A stretch of DNA of 64,000 nucleotides from Aestuariibacter salexigens DSM 15300 (GCF_000429145.1 NZ_AUBH01000003.1:268604-332603); one strand, 5' to 3'. Shown: positions 44,124 to 52,956, numbered from the stretch's first letter. Notes: generated by a model from the letters alone, not told the origin. Program-made: numbers and translations.

Positions 44124-45045
44124 TCGTCCACTTATCAGTCAAGTAAACGACCAAGACTTATATAGTCAGAGGGCTTTAAAAGGTGAAGCACGAGAAGCAC
44201 TATTTAGTATCGATGATCGAGCCGGGCTTTGGATTCTGTCACCAGACAAGGAATCACAGAAGTATGCTTTTATACCAGTTTTTTTGCTAGGAAATGAAAC
44301 GCCTGACTTACCCCGAAATACTAACTTCAAGAATCACGGCCATTTAATCCTTCATGACTCTAAAATTTGTAAAATAAAGTTCGTTCGGTTCTTCACTCCA
44401 TTGGATTTAAAGCCGTTAACACGCCCTGAAGAGCGACAAAATCCAGCTCCCAAAGGATTTATAAAGAGGCCATTTACAAAGCAGGTGATTGGATACAAGC
44501 TCATCGACAAAGCGGAACTTTCTGGCTTTAAAGATACTGTGCACATTATTGCCAGTTCGGGGGAACTGGTCTCCAATACGGGTACGGTTAAATTGCTTGA
44601 AAAAAGTGAAGATGCCGCAAAAACTGAGCCAGAAGCACTTGAACCTCTGGGCGTTAACACCGGTATAAGAGATGTAAAAGTATCTCAGGCTCCGCTGAGA
44701 GCAGGCGATTCAACCAGTGCAAAAATTGAAGCAGTTGAAGGAACACTGCCTCAACACAATATCGAATTATTGATTAACATAGATGAGCAAAACCTTGGCA
44801 AACCAGTTCCGCTACATTTGATAATAAACGGTAAATTTATCAGGAATCCGGTGATCGTATCGGGGATGGTAGGGCCATTCCAAGGTGAGCACAACCACAT
44901 TTCGTTCATTGTCAGCTTTCAGGACATACTCATCAGTCACTTCGGCGAGGACGCAATGCCACCTGGCAACATAAATGTTCTCATCCTTACAGTGAATAAC
45001 TTGTCATTAATGTCTGATGTAGATATTGGTGCCGCTAAAGAATAA
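44113..45045 (+). CDS. Unknown protein partnered with the metalloprotease effector; possible immunity or adaptor
   Basis: A 310-residue protein of unknown family. Its ATG lies inside the end of the metalloprotease gene (11-base overlap), so the two are translated together. There is no signal peptide, membrane helix or cysteine-rich motif; a cytoplasmic location is likely. The sequence is mixed alpha/beta with many Lys and Pro residues (FFTPLDLKPLTRPEERQNPAPKG), and the last 110 residues read as a beta-sandwich (NIELLINIDEQNLGKPVPLHLIIN). The position just after a toxin gene is typical for immunity proteins. 310 residues with no export signal could equally be a chaperone or second cargo. Confidence 0.6.
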   Translation: MTSNRPLISQVNDQDLYSQRALKGEAREALFSIDDRAGLWILSPDKESQKYAFIPVFLLGNETPDLPRNTNFKNHGHLILHDSKICKIKFVRFFTPLDLKPLTRPEERQNPAPKGFIKRPFTKQVIGYKLIDKAELSGFKDTVHIIASSGELVSNTGTVKLLEKSEDAAKTEPEALEPLGVNTGIRDVKVSQAPLRAGDSTSAKIEAVEGTLPQHNIELLINIDEQNLGKPVPLHLIINGKFIRNPVIVSGMVGPFQGEHNHISFIVSFQDILISHFGEDAMPPGNINVLILTVNNLSLMSDVDIGAAKE

Positions 45046-45475
45046 ACCTCAACAACATGCCAATAACCATCAAAATTACGCCAAAACCAATAATTATTAG
45101 CACCCAGCCCCACAAACTGAAGAAATCCGTCAATTGCGGCTCTGAAGGGTTGTTCGAAAGGTAAAGCAGCTCGACTTGCTCACTCGCACCAGCCTCGGCA
45201 GTAGTACTGCTCACAAATTCGATCGTTTCGCCCTGCTGGGTCTCAAATGAAATAACCGGACTTGCCTGAGATGTATTAACACGCCCGGCGAACCCCGATT
45301 CAGTGTCTTGACCGCGCTGTATTCGATTCCCGTCAGCATACTCGTAGCCGACTATGACACCAGTCGCTTTTATTGCAGCGTCTACGAATTGTTTTTGATT
45401 CCAGAGCTTCCAAGAGCCCCATACCACGGCCAGTGCACCCAAGCAAAGAACAATCAGGCCAATCGATGCTTTCAT
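45035..45475 (-). CDS. DUF3592 membrane protein, possible immunity protein
   Basis: A 146-residue protein with two membrane helices (residues about 5-24 and 120-142) around an extracytoplasmic domain of some 90 residues (ATGVIVGYEYADG ... VISFETQQGETIEFVSS ... VELLYLSNNPSEPQL), the standard DUF3592 layout. The function of that family is unknown. It is the last gene of the vgrG operon and ends by an 11-base convergent overlap with the gene at 44113. A membrane protein at the end of an effector operon could protect against a toxin acting in the membrane or periplasm; this is inference. Confidence 0.75.
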   Translation of the reverse strand: MKASIGLIVLCLGALAVVWGSWKLWNQKQFVDAAIKATGVIVGYEYADGNRIQRGQDTESGFAGRVNTSQASPVISFETQQGETIEFVSSTTAEAGASEQVELLYLSNNPSEPQLTDFFSLWGWVLIIIGFGVILMVIGMLLRFIL

Positions 45476-45484
45476 GCCAACTCC

Positions 45485-46321
45485 TTACAGCACCACGTAC
45501 CATTGGTTTTGGATCTTACCCAGGAAAGCGGGCAGCTCGTAGCGTTCTCCTTCATCATCTTCGGGGGATCTTATCGTATGTGACCAATCAGAATTAATGA
45601 GCTGCACCATTCGTCCATTGGCACAGAGCCTGAAGTCAGTTGAGTCTTTGTTGAATGGTTCAGCTTTACTGGCAAGGAGGCGGTTGCTGCTTATGTCAGT
45701 CAGCATATCCGACCTAAATTCCTGCTCACCATAAGCTGGTAGAGCTTTCCCAATGTCTTTTAATGATGGGTCACAGTAACGCACAACGGTCTGGGCATCT
45801 CCGCTAACAAAGGCGTTGTAAATAAGCTCTGCGGTTTTCTCTATGGCAGCCATATCAGTTAACAGATCAATCGGCTGACACTGCTGCCATATCCATGGGC
45901 CCAGCATAGGACCTAAATCCCGTGTATCTGAGACACTGTAGGGAAAGCGTATATCTTTATGCTGTTCCGCGTCATACTCCCAGTTGAGCTGCATGAGAAT
46001 TCTGCCATTTTTGGTATCGCCAGCGAATGCACCCACTGGATAACTCATTAAACGAATGCAGACTGATGGTTTATTTTTTAAGCCGTCTGTGTTCTGCTGT
46101 TCATCGAGTTCACGAACAGTACTCGGTGTTGGACCGGGGTTTATTACCACTTCCATCTGGTTAGTTCCATCTAACAGTAAGTGGTGGGCATTCATTGAAT
46201 GAAAGTTTTCTCCTTCGCCCATGAGTCGAACAGGAATATCATTGAAATAAAATTCAGCGCTGCAGTCCTTAATATACAAATCAAGATGCAACATAAAATC
46301 GCGATTAATTTGTTGAATCAT
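45485..46321 (-). CDS. Unknown protein of the vgrG operon, possible immunity
   Basis: A 278-residue protein without signal peptide or membrane helix, 11 bases after the putative effector gene. MIQQINRDFMLHLDLYIKDCSAEFYFNDIPVRLMGEG at the start and a C-terminal domain (about 170-278, LIYNAFVSGDAQTVVRYCDPSLKDI ... LINSDWSHTI ... GKIQNQWYVVL) with the look of an NTF2-like or cystatin-like fold are what can be seen. I do not recognise the family. Placement between effector and DUF3592 gene makes immunity or toxin folding the leading guesses. Confidence 0.6.
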   Translation of the reverse strand: MIQQINRDFMLHLDLYIKDCSAEFYFNDIPVRLMGEGENFHSMNAHHLLLDGTNQMEVVINPGPTPSTVRELDEQQNTDGLKNKPSVCIRLMSYPVGAFAGDTKNGRILMQLNWEYDAEQHKDIRFPYSVSDTRDLGPMLGPWIWQQCQPIDLLTDMAAIEKTAELIYNAFVSGDAQTVVRYCDPSLKDIGKALPAYGEQEFRSDMLTDISSNRLLASKAEPFNKDSTDFRLCANGRMVQLINSDWSHTIRSPEDDEGERYELPAFLGKIQNQWYVVL

Positions 46322-46332
46322 TGCCGTCCTTT

Positions 46333-48039
46333 CTAATCGATAATGTAGCGCGGTTTAAAGATCTGTTTTTCTTTGCAAATTGTTTTCTTCCACGGTGGAG
46401 ATTTTTTCTTTTTGAAGTGTGTGAAGTATGCATATAGGTAAGCTTCGTTACGCTTACCTTCACCGCGGACTCTAAACGGCTTAACGACCGTGAATTTTAC
46501 AGACATGGATGCAGCAACACCGGCTTTTGAGTCCATACCATAGCCAACAACGGTAACTTTGAACTGCGCATAAAGTTCGCTGCTTGATACCACCTCATTG
46601 GTCCAAAGCACTTTTTCAAAGTCTTCAACCTTAGTTGAACTTTCCTTGCCTATCTTGGGAATTCTGTCTGCATCGTCTTTGCCTGCAAGACGGAAACTGG
46701 TCTCTGCTTTGCAATCAAGCGAAAGCTTTAACTCTATCTTTGCTATGACTTCCCAAGTCGGATTTTTAAACCAGTTAAGAACCCCAGGCGACTTACACTC
46801 AACGCCGAAAAATGTAGCAAATTCAAGCTTTACAAGCGACATAGCCAGGTTTATCTGCCCGTATGGCTCAACCCACTTATACTCGGCAGTATCGTGATTC
46901 GAGCCCGCTTCAATACCCCATTCGCCACCGATGGTGCCGGCTAAGACGTCGAGCTTAAACGACCACCCAAACCCTACTTGCGGAACGGCTTTTCGAAGGT
47001 CATCAATAAACGAAAAACCCTTTACTATGGATTTGCGGGTAGCAATGATCTTGTTGATCGTATCCAGACCCGGCAGCTCAATGCCATTACGAGTCAGCTT
47101 GGCGAATTCTGAGAGTTCTGAAGATTTGGTTATTTCGTTAGTTTTGCCATCGAGAGTCTCTGTCTCGGTGGTAAAGTATCCAGCATCTACCTCAGCATAC
47201 TCTTTAACTGCACCATTCTCGTATGAAGTGACTTGTGTGGGACCGCCGCTCCACTTGGCCTCAGTTACTTTTTTAGCTCCTCCGATCCCTCGTTCTTCGG
47301 TGTAGGAAGATTCCTTGCTGACTACACTCGGAATAGATATTTCTAGTACATATTTGTCTTCGCGGTAAACGCGAATAAGCCCGATCAGTTTCTTGTTAGG
47401 TTTTTTCCCATCATCCCGAACTCCACATCCCTCTGCTTCAACTACAATGTCTTTGATATGCTTAGGCTTTCTGGAGTCTTCAAAGAAGTACAACGTATCT
47501 CGCAGGTGTAGCTTGGCTACATGCTTGTCAACAGGCATACTTTTGCCATAAATATCCATAGGTACAACGGACTGCATGACATAGGTAGACTTGGACTTCA
47601 GACCATCATTGGTGTCGTAATTCGGATTGCGCATCACAATCTTTGGATGCTCGGACTTCGGACAAGTCCCAATAGGTACTGAGACGTTTGCAGCCACAGT
47701 TGCCTTTTTCACTTCTGTTGCATCGGTTCTTAATGGCGGTGCGAGAACTTCTAAAACCGCGTCGTACAGACCAACGTTTAGATATTTCTGATTTTTTAAG
47801 TACGGCAGGTCTTTCGGCTGCAAAGGTTTGTCCCGATGCGTTCTGGGCTCTGTGGTAACCGCTTTGTGTTCAGTACCGTTGGAATCCACCACAATGAGTT
47901 CCAAGTTACCAACATCACAAGGTATGACTTTGTTTTCTTTTAGTGGACAACTCTGGGTACTTGAGCCGGCTTGTTTATCTTTACTGAGTTTGCCGCTGGA
48001 TGAAGAGCCTGACTGACTGCTCGTCTTTTTCTTCGCCAT
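46333..48039 (-). CDS. Putative T6SS effector of unknown activity, CPLK-motif type
   Basis: A 568-residue protein. The N-terminal 28 residues are a Ser/Lys linker, then QSCPLK (29-34) as in the metalloprotease effector. A beta-rich N-terminal domain follows (about 35-130, ending near GTCPKSEHP). The middle (130-330) has DTLYFFEDSRKPKHIKD and IGLIRVYREDKYVLEI. The C-terminal 230 residues show long alternating beta strands with many aromatic residues (VGFGWSFKLDVLAGTIGGEWGIEAG; INLAMSLVKLEFATFFGVE; ELYAQFKVTVVGYGM) that could form a barrel or pore-like sheet. It ends in a Lys-rich KKKKSPPWKK tail. No catalytic motif is seen. It starts with a TAATG overlap after the small acidic gene, downstream of vgrG and DUF4123. 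Confidence 0.65.
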   Translation of the reverse strand: MAKKKTSSQSGSSSSGKLSKDKQAGSSTQSCPLKENKVIPCDVGNLELIVVDSNGTEHKAVTTEPRTHRDKPLQPKDLPYLKNQKYLNVGLYDAVLEVLAPPLRTDATEVKKATVAANVSVPIGTCPKSEHPKIVMRNPNYDTNDGLKSKSTYVMQSVVPMDIYGKSMPVDKHVAKLHLRDTLYFFEDSRKPKHIKDIVVEAEGCGVRDDGKKPNKKLIGLIRVYREDKYVLEISIPSVVSKESSYTEERGIGGAKKVTEAKWSGGPTQVTSYENGAVKEYAEVDAGYFTTETETLDGKTNEITKSSELSEFAKLTRNGIELPGLDTINKIIATRKSIVKGFSFIDDLRKAVPQVGFGWSFKLDVLAGTIGGEWGIEAGSNHDTAEYKWVEPYGQINLAMSLVKLEFATFFGVECKSPGVLNWFKNPTWEVIAKIELKLSLDCKAETSFRLAGKDDADRIPKIGKESSTKVEDFEKVLWTNEVVSSSELYAQFKVTVVGYGMDSKAGVAASMSVKFTVVKPFRVRGEGKRNEAYLYAYFTHFKKKKSPPWKKTICKEKQIFKPRYIID

Positions 48040-48398
48040 TACGCTTCCTCCGCATTATCGCTGTCGGCCTCAATGGCGTCTCTCAATCCCTGAATTTTAC
48101 TCTGGCCAGGAACGTATTGGCTGCCCAGCCATTCTAAGTCGAAGTTAATGCTTTTATAAAACCCTTCACCGTGCTCTAGGTTAAGCACCATGAAATCGAA
48201 AACATCTTGTTCAATCGTTATGTTAAGTCTTCTGGATTCTTTCAGTAACCCTTCTAATCGGGTATACAACTCAGACTCTGACATAGGGTCAAGCAGCTCC
48301 TCAAACTCCTCATCGAGTATCGATTTCACTTTGTACAAAAAAACCTTATCTGAATTCTGTGAGAGTGCTTCCATCTGTTCACTGGTAATTGACAACAT
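48039..48398 (-). CDS. Small acidic protein of the vgrG cassette
   Basis: A 119-residue, strongly acidic, helical protein (VKSILDEEFEELLDPMSESELYTRLEGLLKESRRL; C-terminus EADSDNAEEA). No signal, membrane segment or cysteine. It starts three bases after the DUF4123 gene and its stop shares a base with the effector start. Small helical proteins often follow DUF4123 adaptors in vgrG cassettes, so a helper role in loading the effector is likely, but the family is not one I can name. Confidence 0.65.
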   Translation of the reverse strand: MLSITSEQMEALSQNSDKVFLYKVKSILDEEFEELLDPMSESELYTRLEGLLKESRRLNITIEQDVFDFMVLNLEHGEGFYKSINFDLEWLGSQYVPGQSKIQGLRDAIEADSDNAEEA

Positions 48399-48401
48399 GA
48401 A

Positions 48402-48947
48402 TCAAACCTCCGTGTTCTGTAACTCGATCACGTCAACGGACAGTTCCAGTCCATTAAAGCGACACAGGCTTAGTTCATCCCGCCCAAGGTTGGGGAAAGC
48501 AATAACCCCTAAATTAGCAAAAACCTCCTGTAACTGTTCCTGATTGCAAGTTGGAAGAAACATTTCCATGACCCTAGGATCATAGAATCGAAATAATAGG
48601 GTTATTCCCTCTGGAGACCTCACTAGCTGAAGCTTTCGCACTTGCCTCCTAAAGGCTTCAGGCTCGAGGGCTGATTCGATGAAAATATTCCAGTGATTAC
48701 CCCAACCTTCGCGTAACAACCAATTAGTAAATTCAGAATCTCTATCCAATCTCGCCATATACGGCGCCACTTCTTCGACGTCCGGCTCCAGTTCACCACT
48801 CCACAAACAACTGCTTTGTGGTTCCCAATCGTAGATCTTAAAGCGCAATTCTGTGCATGCTGCACCGTCTATCACTGCGTAAATGTTGTTTTCAGGATGG
48901 GAGAACAACACCTGCTTGATCCTTTCGAGTTTTTGCTCTTCAAGCAT
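48402..48947 (-). CDS. DUF4123 T6SS effector adaptor/chaperone
   Basis: A 181-residue protein with the DUF4123 pattern: IYAVIDGAACTELRFKIYDWEPQSSCLWSGE near residue 21, VAPYMARLD, and the later SPEGITLLFRFYDPRVMEMFLPTCN (about 113-137). DUF4123 proteins (Tap-1/TEC) bind an effector and hand it to the VgrG tip. It begins directly after the vgrG stop with no spacing and is followed by the small acidic gene and the effector candidate, which would be its cargo. Confidence 0.9.
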   Translation of the reverse strand: MLEEQKLERIKQVLFSHPENNIYAVIDGAACTELRFKIYDWEPQSSCLWSGELEPDVEEVAPYMARLDRDSEFTNWLLREGWGNHWNIFIESALEPEAFRRQVRKLQLVRSPEGITLLFRFYDPRVMEMFLPTCNQEQLQEVFANLGVIAFPNLGRDELSLCRFNGLELSVDVIELQNTEV

Positions 48948-51206
48948 TTACTTTGCCCCCGCCTTATTTTCTTTGGCCTTTTTTTCCTGTTCCTTTTTAG
49001 CTGCTTCACACTGCTCACAGAAAGGTGTACCCGACTCAGCCGCCTGCTTCATTGCCTTGGCCTGAGGACCATAAGTTGATGGCCTGATAGGTGTCGACTT
49101 ATCAGTGACTTTCTCCACCTTTCCGGCTTTGGCATTATCAGCTACTATGGGCTCTTCGACTTTCTCTGGCTTAACTGGTGGAGCTGGTGGCGAAGGCATT
49201 GCCGGCCCTGCGGCACCTCCGCTGTTAATCATTACAATTGGACCTGAAATAAAAACTCCACCGGCATTAATGCTTATAAAGCTGCCACCTGCCTTTATAT
49301 TGATCGCTGCGCCAGCCTGAAGGTTTATGTTGGTACTCTTTACATCCACTTTGGTACCAGAGTTGAGACCAAAATTCATGCCCGCCTTCAGATTGATATC
49401 TTTGCCCGCTTTCAGATGCTCAGAGCCCCCCGTCTCGCTCTTGCGGTCTCCACTTATTTTGTAGCTTTCATCTCCGGAAGTTTCTTGCATGATATTGGCA
49501 TCAAACGTACGACTAATATCACCATCTACTTGATGGAATTGATTGCCTTTTACAATATGATGTTCGTCTTTCTCAACCTGGGTAAATTTTTCTTTTTTAA
49601 CAATTTGGTGGCGCTGATTGCCTACCCATTCAAACGATGAATTTCTTACACGCTCATCTTTATTCATCTGCGCGTGTATGAATATTTGCTCTTCGCCTTT
49701 CTTGTCCTCGAAGCGAAGTTCATTAAAACCACCGCCTCCTTTTGAGGAGTTGGTTTTGAGCGTACTGACGGTCTTCTTGTCAGGTAATTTATATGGCGTG
49801 CGATTATCGCCGTGATGAACGCGACCTATCACGATGGGGTTGTCAGGGTTGCCCTCAATAAAATCGACGATGACTTCTTGACCAATACGGGGTAGAGAAA
49901 ATCCGCCGTATCCACCACCGGCCCACATCTGGCTTACTCGGATCCAGCAGGAGGAATCCTGATCGGATTTACCCTCTCTGTCCCAATGAAACTGTACTTT
50001 TACGCGGCCATGCTCGTCTGTGTATAACTCTTCACCGCTTGGGCCAGTAACAATGGCTGTTTGTGTTCCTTCAACAACGGGTATCCGTGACTCTCTCGTC
50101 GGTCTGTATGCTACAGTCAGGGGGATACATACGAAACGGTTATTGTATCGGCTTCCCTCTTGGGATGAGTCTTCCTGATAAACCTGCGCCTGCACGGCAA
50201 CGTGCTCAACCCGGGTGATCAGATAATCATCATTAAAGGTATCTCGCCGCTCATCATTAAGGTAAAAACTGTAGCCGGGTGTCATGCGACTGACGTTACT
50301 TTTACCCTTCGCGGCGGTTTGATACGCCTCGGCACTCTGTAAACGAATTTTGGCCAGCTTGTCCCCTCTGGCTTTATCGGCAAACCACCCCGGGTATTCA
50401 TAGACTTCGCGCTCTTTGTAAAACTCGCCCTTTTGCTCGGACTCGAGCTTCATGGTGGGCTTGGTAAAATTATAATCACGCAAGGTAACTTTGCCTGGGG
50501 TCAGCGAGTGGGCCATTCTGAATGCATAAATGTAATGATTAGAAACCATGCCACCCTGCGTAGTGATCACAGGCACATCATCATTTTCTATAGATGGCAG
50601 CGTGGTGGAATCATCATGGAAGACCAGCACATGTTTGTCTTCTTCATGCTCGAAATAATAGAAGATCCCTTCATGTTCTAACAGGCGGGAAATAAAGTTG
50701 AATTCAGATTCCCGGTATTGCACACAGTAATTATAAGCTGGATAACTGCCCTGACAGTCCCACCGGTATTCATCGCCCTCAAGACCTAGTTCATCGAGGA
50801 GTTGTTCAACGATATCCTTGACGTTTTTTTCCTGAAATATCCGACAATTTGTACGGTGTTGCATCACCCAGATTTTTGGCACTATTACCGCATGATAAGT
50901 GGTGTACCGAGCGCCCTCTTCCGCAATTTCGAAGTGACTGACCACTCCATGTAAAAAGCGCTCCTGCGTATCTTCTTCAGTAAAAACGGTATCCGACTCG
51001 GCGTGCTGATGGTTGAGGATAGTCAATACGCAGCCTTGCCCGACAACATCTTCAAATGCAATATCATCGTCTTCAGACAAAAGTTCGACCTGAAACTCAT
51101 AGAGTTCAGAGATCCCCTCATGGCCGCGCATCCGCGCCACACTGAAATCGACCGATGGATCGGCCAATTCGAAAAACATGTACTCTTCGTCGGAACGAAA
51201 ACCCAT
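48948..51206 (-). CDS. vgrG: T6SS spike protein VgrG (TssI)
   Basis: A 752-residue VgrG. The gp27-like base spans about residues 1-380, with the YRESEFNFISRLLEHEGIFYYFEH stretch near 155. The gp5-like OB-fold is near 390-480 (EELYTDEHGRVKVQFHWDREG, GGYGGFSLPRIGQEVIVDFIEGNPDNPIVIGRVHH). The beta-helix needle continues to about 665, in Gly/Ile repeats. The last 85 residues are a Pro/Lys-rich tail with CEQC near residue 733. No enzymatic C-terminal domain. The ATG has a GGAGAG site. It leads the operon of adaptor, effector and possible immunity genes, so it probably carries that effector. Confidence 0.95.
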   Translation of the reverse strand: MGFRSDEEYMFFELADPSVDFSVARMRGHEGISELYEFQVELLSEDDDIAFEDVVGQGCVLTILNHQHAESDTVFTEEDTQERFLHGVVSHFEIAEEGARYTTYHAVIVPKIWVMQHRTNCRIFQEKNVKDIVEQLLDELGLEGDEYRWDCQGSYPAYNYCVQYRESEFNFISRLLEHEGIFYYFEHEEDKHVLVFHDDSTTLPSIENDDVPVITTQGGMVSNHYIYAFRMAHSLTPGKVTLRDYNFTKPTMKLESEQKGEFYKEREVYEYPGWFADKARGDKLAKIRLQSAEAYQTAAKGKSNVSRMTPGYSFYLNDERRDTFNDDYLITRVEHVAVQAQVYQEDSSQEGSRYNNRFVCIPLTVAYRPTRESRIPVVEGTQTAIVTGPSGEELYTDEHGRVKVQFHWDREGKSDQDSSCWIRVSQMWAGGGYGGFSLPRIGQEVIVDFIEGNPDNPIVIGRVHHGDNRTPYKLPDKKTVSTLKTNSSKGGGGFNELRFEDKKGEEQIFIHAQMNKDERVRNSSFEWVGNQRHQIVKKEKFTQVEKDEHHIVKGNQFHQVDGDISRTFDANIMQETSGDESYKISGDRKSETGGSEHLKAGKDINLKAGMNFGLNSGTKVDVKSTNINLQAGAAINIKAGGSFISINAGGVFISGPIVMINSGGAAGPAMPSPPAPPVKPEKVEEPIVADNAKAGKVEKVTDKSTPIRPSTYGPQAKAMKQAAESGTPFCEQCEAAKKEQEKKAKENKAGAK

Positions 51207-51274
51207 AAGACTCTCCGATACCCCTTAGCTGCTCTGGGGAATACTCACTAAAACCACATTAATCCGATTTATTA

Positions 51275-51290
51275 TTCAAAAAACGCGCCA
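51275..51290 (-). promoter_or_regulatory. Possible sigma-54 promoter of the vgrG operon
   Basis: On the minus strand TGGCGCG-N4-TTGAA has the GG and the -12 dinucleotide at the right spacing, with one mismatch in each half (A to G; C to A in the -12 TTGC). It lies 69 bases before the vgrG start, in the 103-base gap after vasH. Suggestive only. Confidence 0.35.
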
Positions 51291-51309
51291 GTTCACTTTT
51301 TACCGCTGC

Positions 51310-52956
51310 TCATTCCATACTGAATGTATCCATTCTGCGCAATTTATGCTTCGACAGCTTATCGACCAGTGTTCGTCGGGATAGTCCAAGCTGCTTAGCA
51401 GTGAGCGACTGGTTGCCGTGATTCGCTTCAAGCGCATCTTTCAATAGTTTTGCTTCATAAGCAGACACTTTGTCTTTAAGGCTGTCACAAGCATTTAAAA
51501 AATCGTCCTCTGTGAATTGCCCATCACTGTTTTCACCCAGGTCCAAAGACAAACACTGCATATCAAATACGTTGCCTTTACCGACCATTATTACCGCGCG
51601 CTCAATAATGTTCTGCAGCTCTCTCACGTTGCCCGGGAACGGATAGCGATGAAGCAGGTCCATGGCTGCCGAGTCTATCCTTTTGATTTCCTTATCATAT
51701 TGTTTGGAATATTTATCGATGAAATAGTTGATAAGTGCGGGTAGATCTTCCTTTCTCTCCCTAAGAGGCGGCAGCTTTATGGGGAACACATTGAGCCGGT
51801 AATATAAGTCTTCACGAAAGCGCCCTTCGCTGACTTCTTTATCCAGCATGCGGTTGGTCGCTGCAATTACCCGTACGTTTACCTTTATGGTGTCTACTCC
51901 ACCGATTGGGCGAATTTCCCCTTCCTGCAACACTCTGAGTAACTTGGACTGCAACTCTAATGGCATCTCGCCAATTTCATCCAAAAATAATGTGCCATTG
52001 TTGGCAACCTCAAATAAGCCTTTCTTATTATTGGTTGCACCGGAAAATGCGCCTTTGCGATAACCAAACATTTCACTTTCCAGCAAATCTGGGGGAAAAG
52101 CTGCGCAGTTTTGAGCAACAAATTGCCCAGTTCTGACCGGGCTATTTCGATGTATGGTTGCAGCGATTAGCTCTTTACCAGTTCCTGTTTCGCCATTCAG
52201 TAATACCGTCGCGGTACTGTTGGCTACTTTTTCGATCAACATGAAGACTTTTTTCATGGCTTCACTGCGGCCAATCACATCATCCAGCATTAAAGATTTA
52301 AATAAGCGTCCTTTTAGCTCTTTATTTTCAATGATTAGGGTCTGATTAAGCTCTTCCTGCTGCTTCAACAACACTTCATTGGTATTAATCAGCTGGTTAT
52401 TTGAGATGGAGATCGATGCGATTGACGCAAAACCTCTAATAAGAGGCTCGATGTGAGTGGAGAAAGATTCTGTCTCGCCTTCTCCATTCTCAACGCAATT
52501 AAACAGCAGTAATACGCCGTTACTGCCCGTCTCGCTGCCGGATAGCGGGATAGCTAGTAATGAGCGGGTTCGCGTACCAAGCAGCTTATCGTTGTCGTAA
52601 AACTCGCTAAAATCAAAACCGGTATACTGATAGATGTCTGCGATGTTCACCAACTGGCCGGTTAATGCGCAATACGCCCTAACGTCCGAGAAACGTCCCT
52701 GGCTTCCCGTTTCCAACGGAATAGGATTCCAGGTCATGCTCTTTGAAGAGAACATTTTGCCTTGCTTAACTTTCGGTAACAGAAACCGTTTAGTCTTATC
52801 GAGCAGGTATACTGCTCCGCCCTCAGCAGAGGCAAACCGGCGAGCAGCGTCAACGACGAGTTGGAGCTGTCTGTCCAGATCCCGCTCGTTACCCATTTTC
52901 TGGGTAACGTTAAATAGCTGCTCTAAAAATAACCCCGGTTGCTCTACGCTTAACAT
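51310..52956 (-). CDS. vasH: Sigma-54-dependent T6SS activator, VasH-like
   Basis: A 548-residue enhancer-binding protein. A GAF domain occupies about residues 30-185 (GGAVYLLDKTKRFLLP; RSLLAIPLSGSETGSNGVLLLFN). The AAA+ domain spans about 220-440: Walker A GETGTGKELIA, the sigma-54-contact loop as GAFSGA (usual GAFTGA), Walker B GTLFLDEIGEM. A Fis-type helix-turn-helix ends it (NQSLTAKQLGLSRRTLVDKL). VasH proteins activate hcp, vgrG and other T6SS units with RpoN. It starts 17 bases after clpV, so it is expressed with the sheath operon and can feed forward to the effector units. Confidence 0.92.
   Translation of the reverse strand: MLSVEQPGLFLEQLFNVTQKMGNERDLDRQLQLVVDAARRFASAEGGAVYLLDKTKRFLLPKVKQGKMFSSKSMTWNPIPLETGSQGRFSDVRAYCALTGQLVNIADIYQYTGFDFSEFYDNDKLLGTRTRSLLAIPLSGSETGSNGVLLLFNCVENGEGETESFSTHIEPLIRGFASIASISISNNQLINTNEVLLKQQEELNQTLIIENKELKGRLFKSLMLDDVIGRSEAMKKVFMLIEKVANSTATVLLNGETGTGKELIAATIHRNSPVRTGQFVAQNCAAFPPDLLESEMFGYRKGAFSGATNNKKGLFEVANNGTLFLDEIGEMPLELQSKLLRVLQEGEIRPIGGVDTIKVNVRVIAATNRMLDKEVSEGRFREDLYYRLNVFPIKLPPLRERKEDLPALINYFIDKYSKQYDKEIKRIDSAAMDLLHRYPFPGNVRELQNIIERAVIMVGKGNVFDMQCLSLDLGENSDGQFTEDDFLNACDSLKDKVSAYEAKLLKDALEANHGNQSLTAKQLGLSRRTLVDKLSKHKLRRMDTFSME

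Noticed and set aside
48950..49220. Toxin domain at the C-terminus of VgrG
   Set aside because: The tail is a Pro/Lys-rich linker with CEQC and a basic end; no enzymatic motif, and similar tails are common in non-effector VgrGs.
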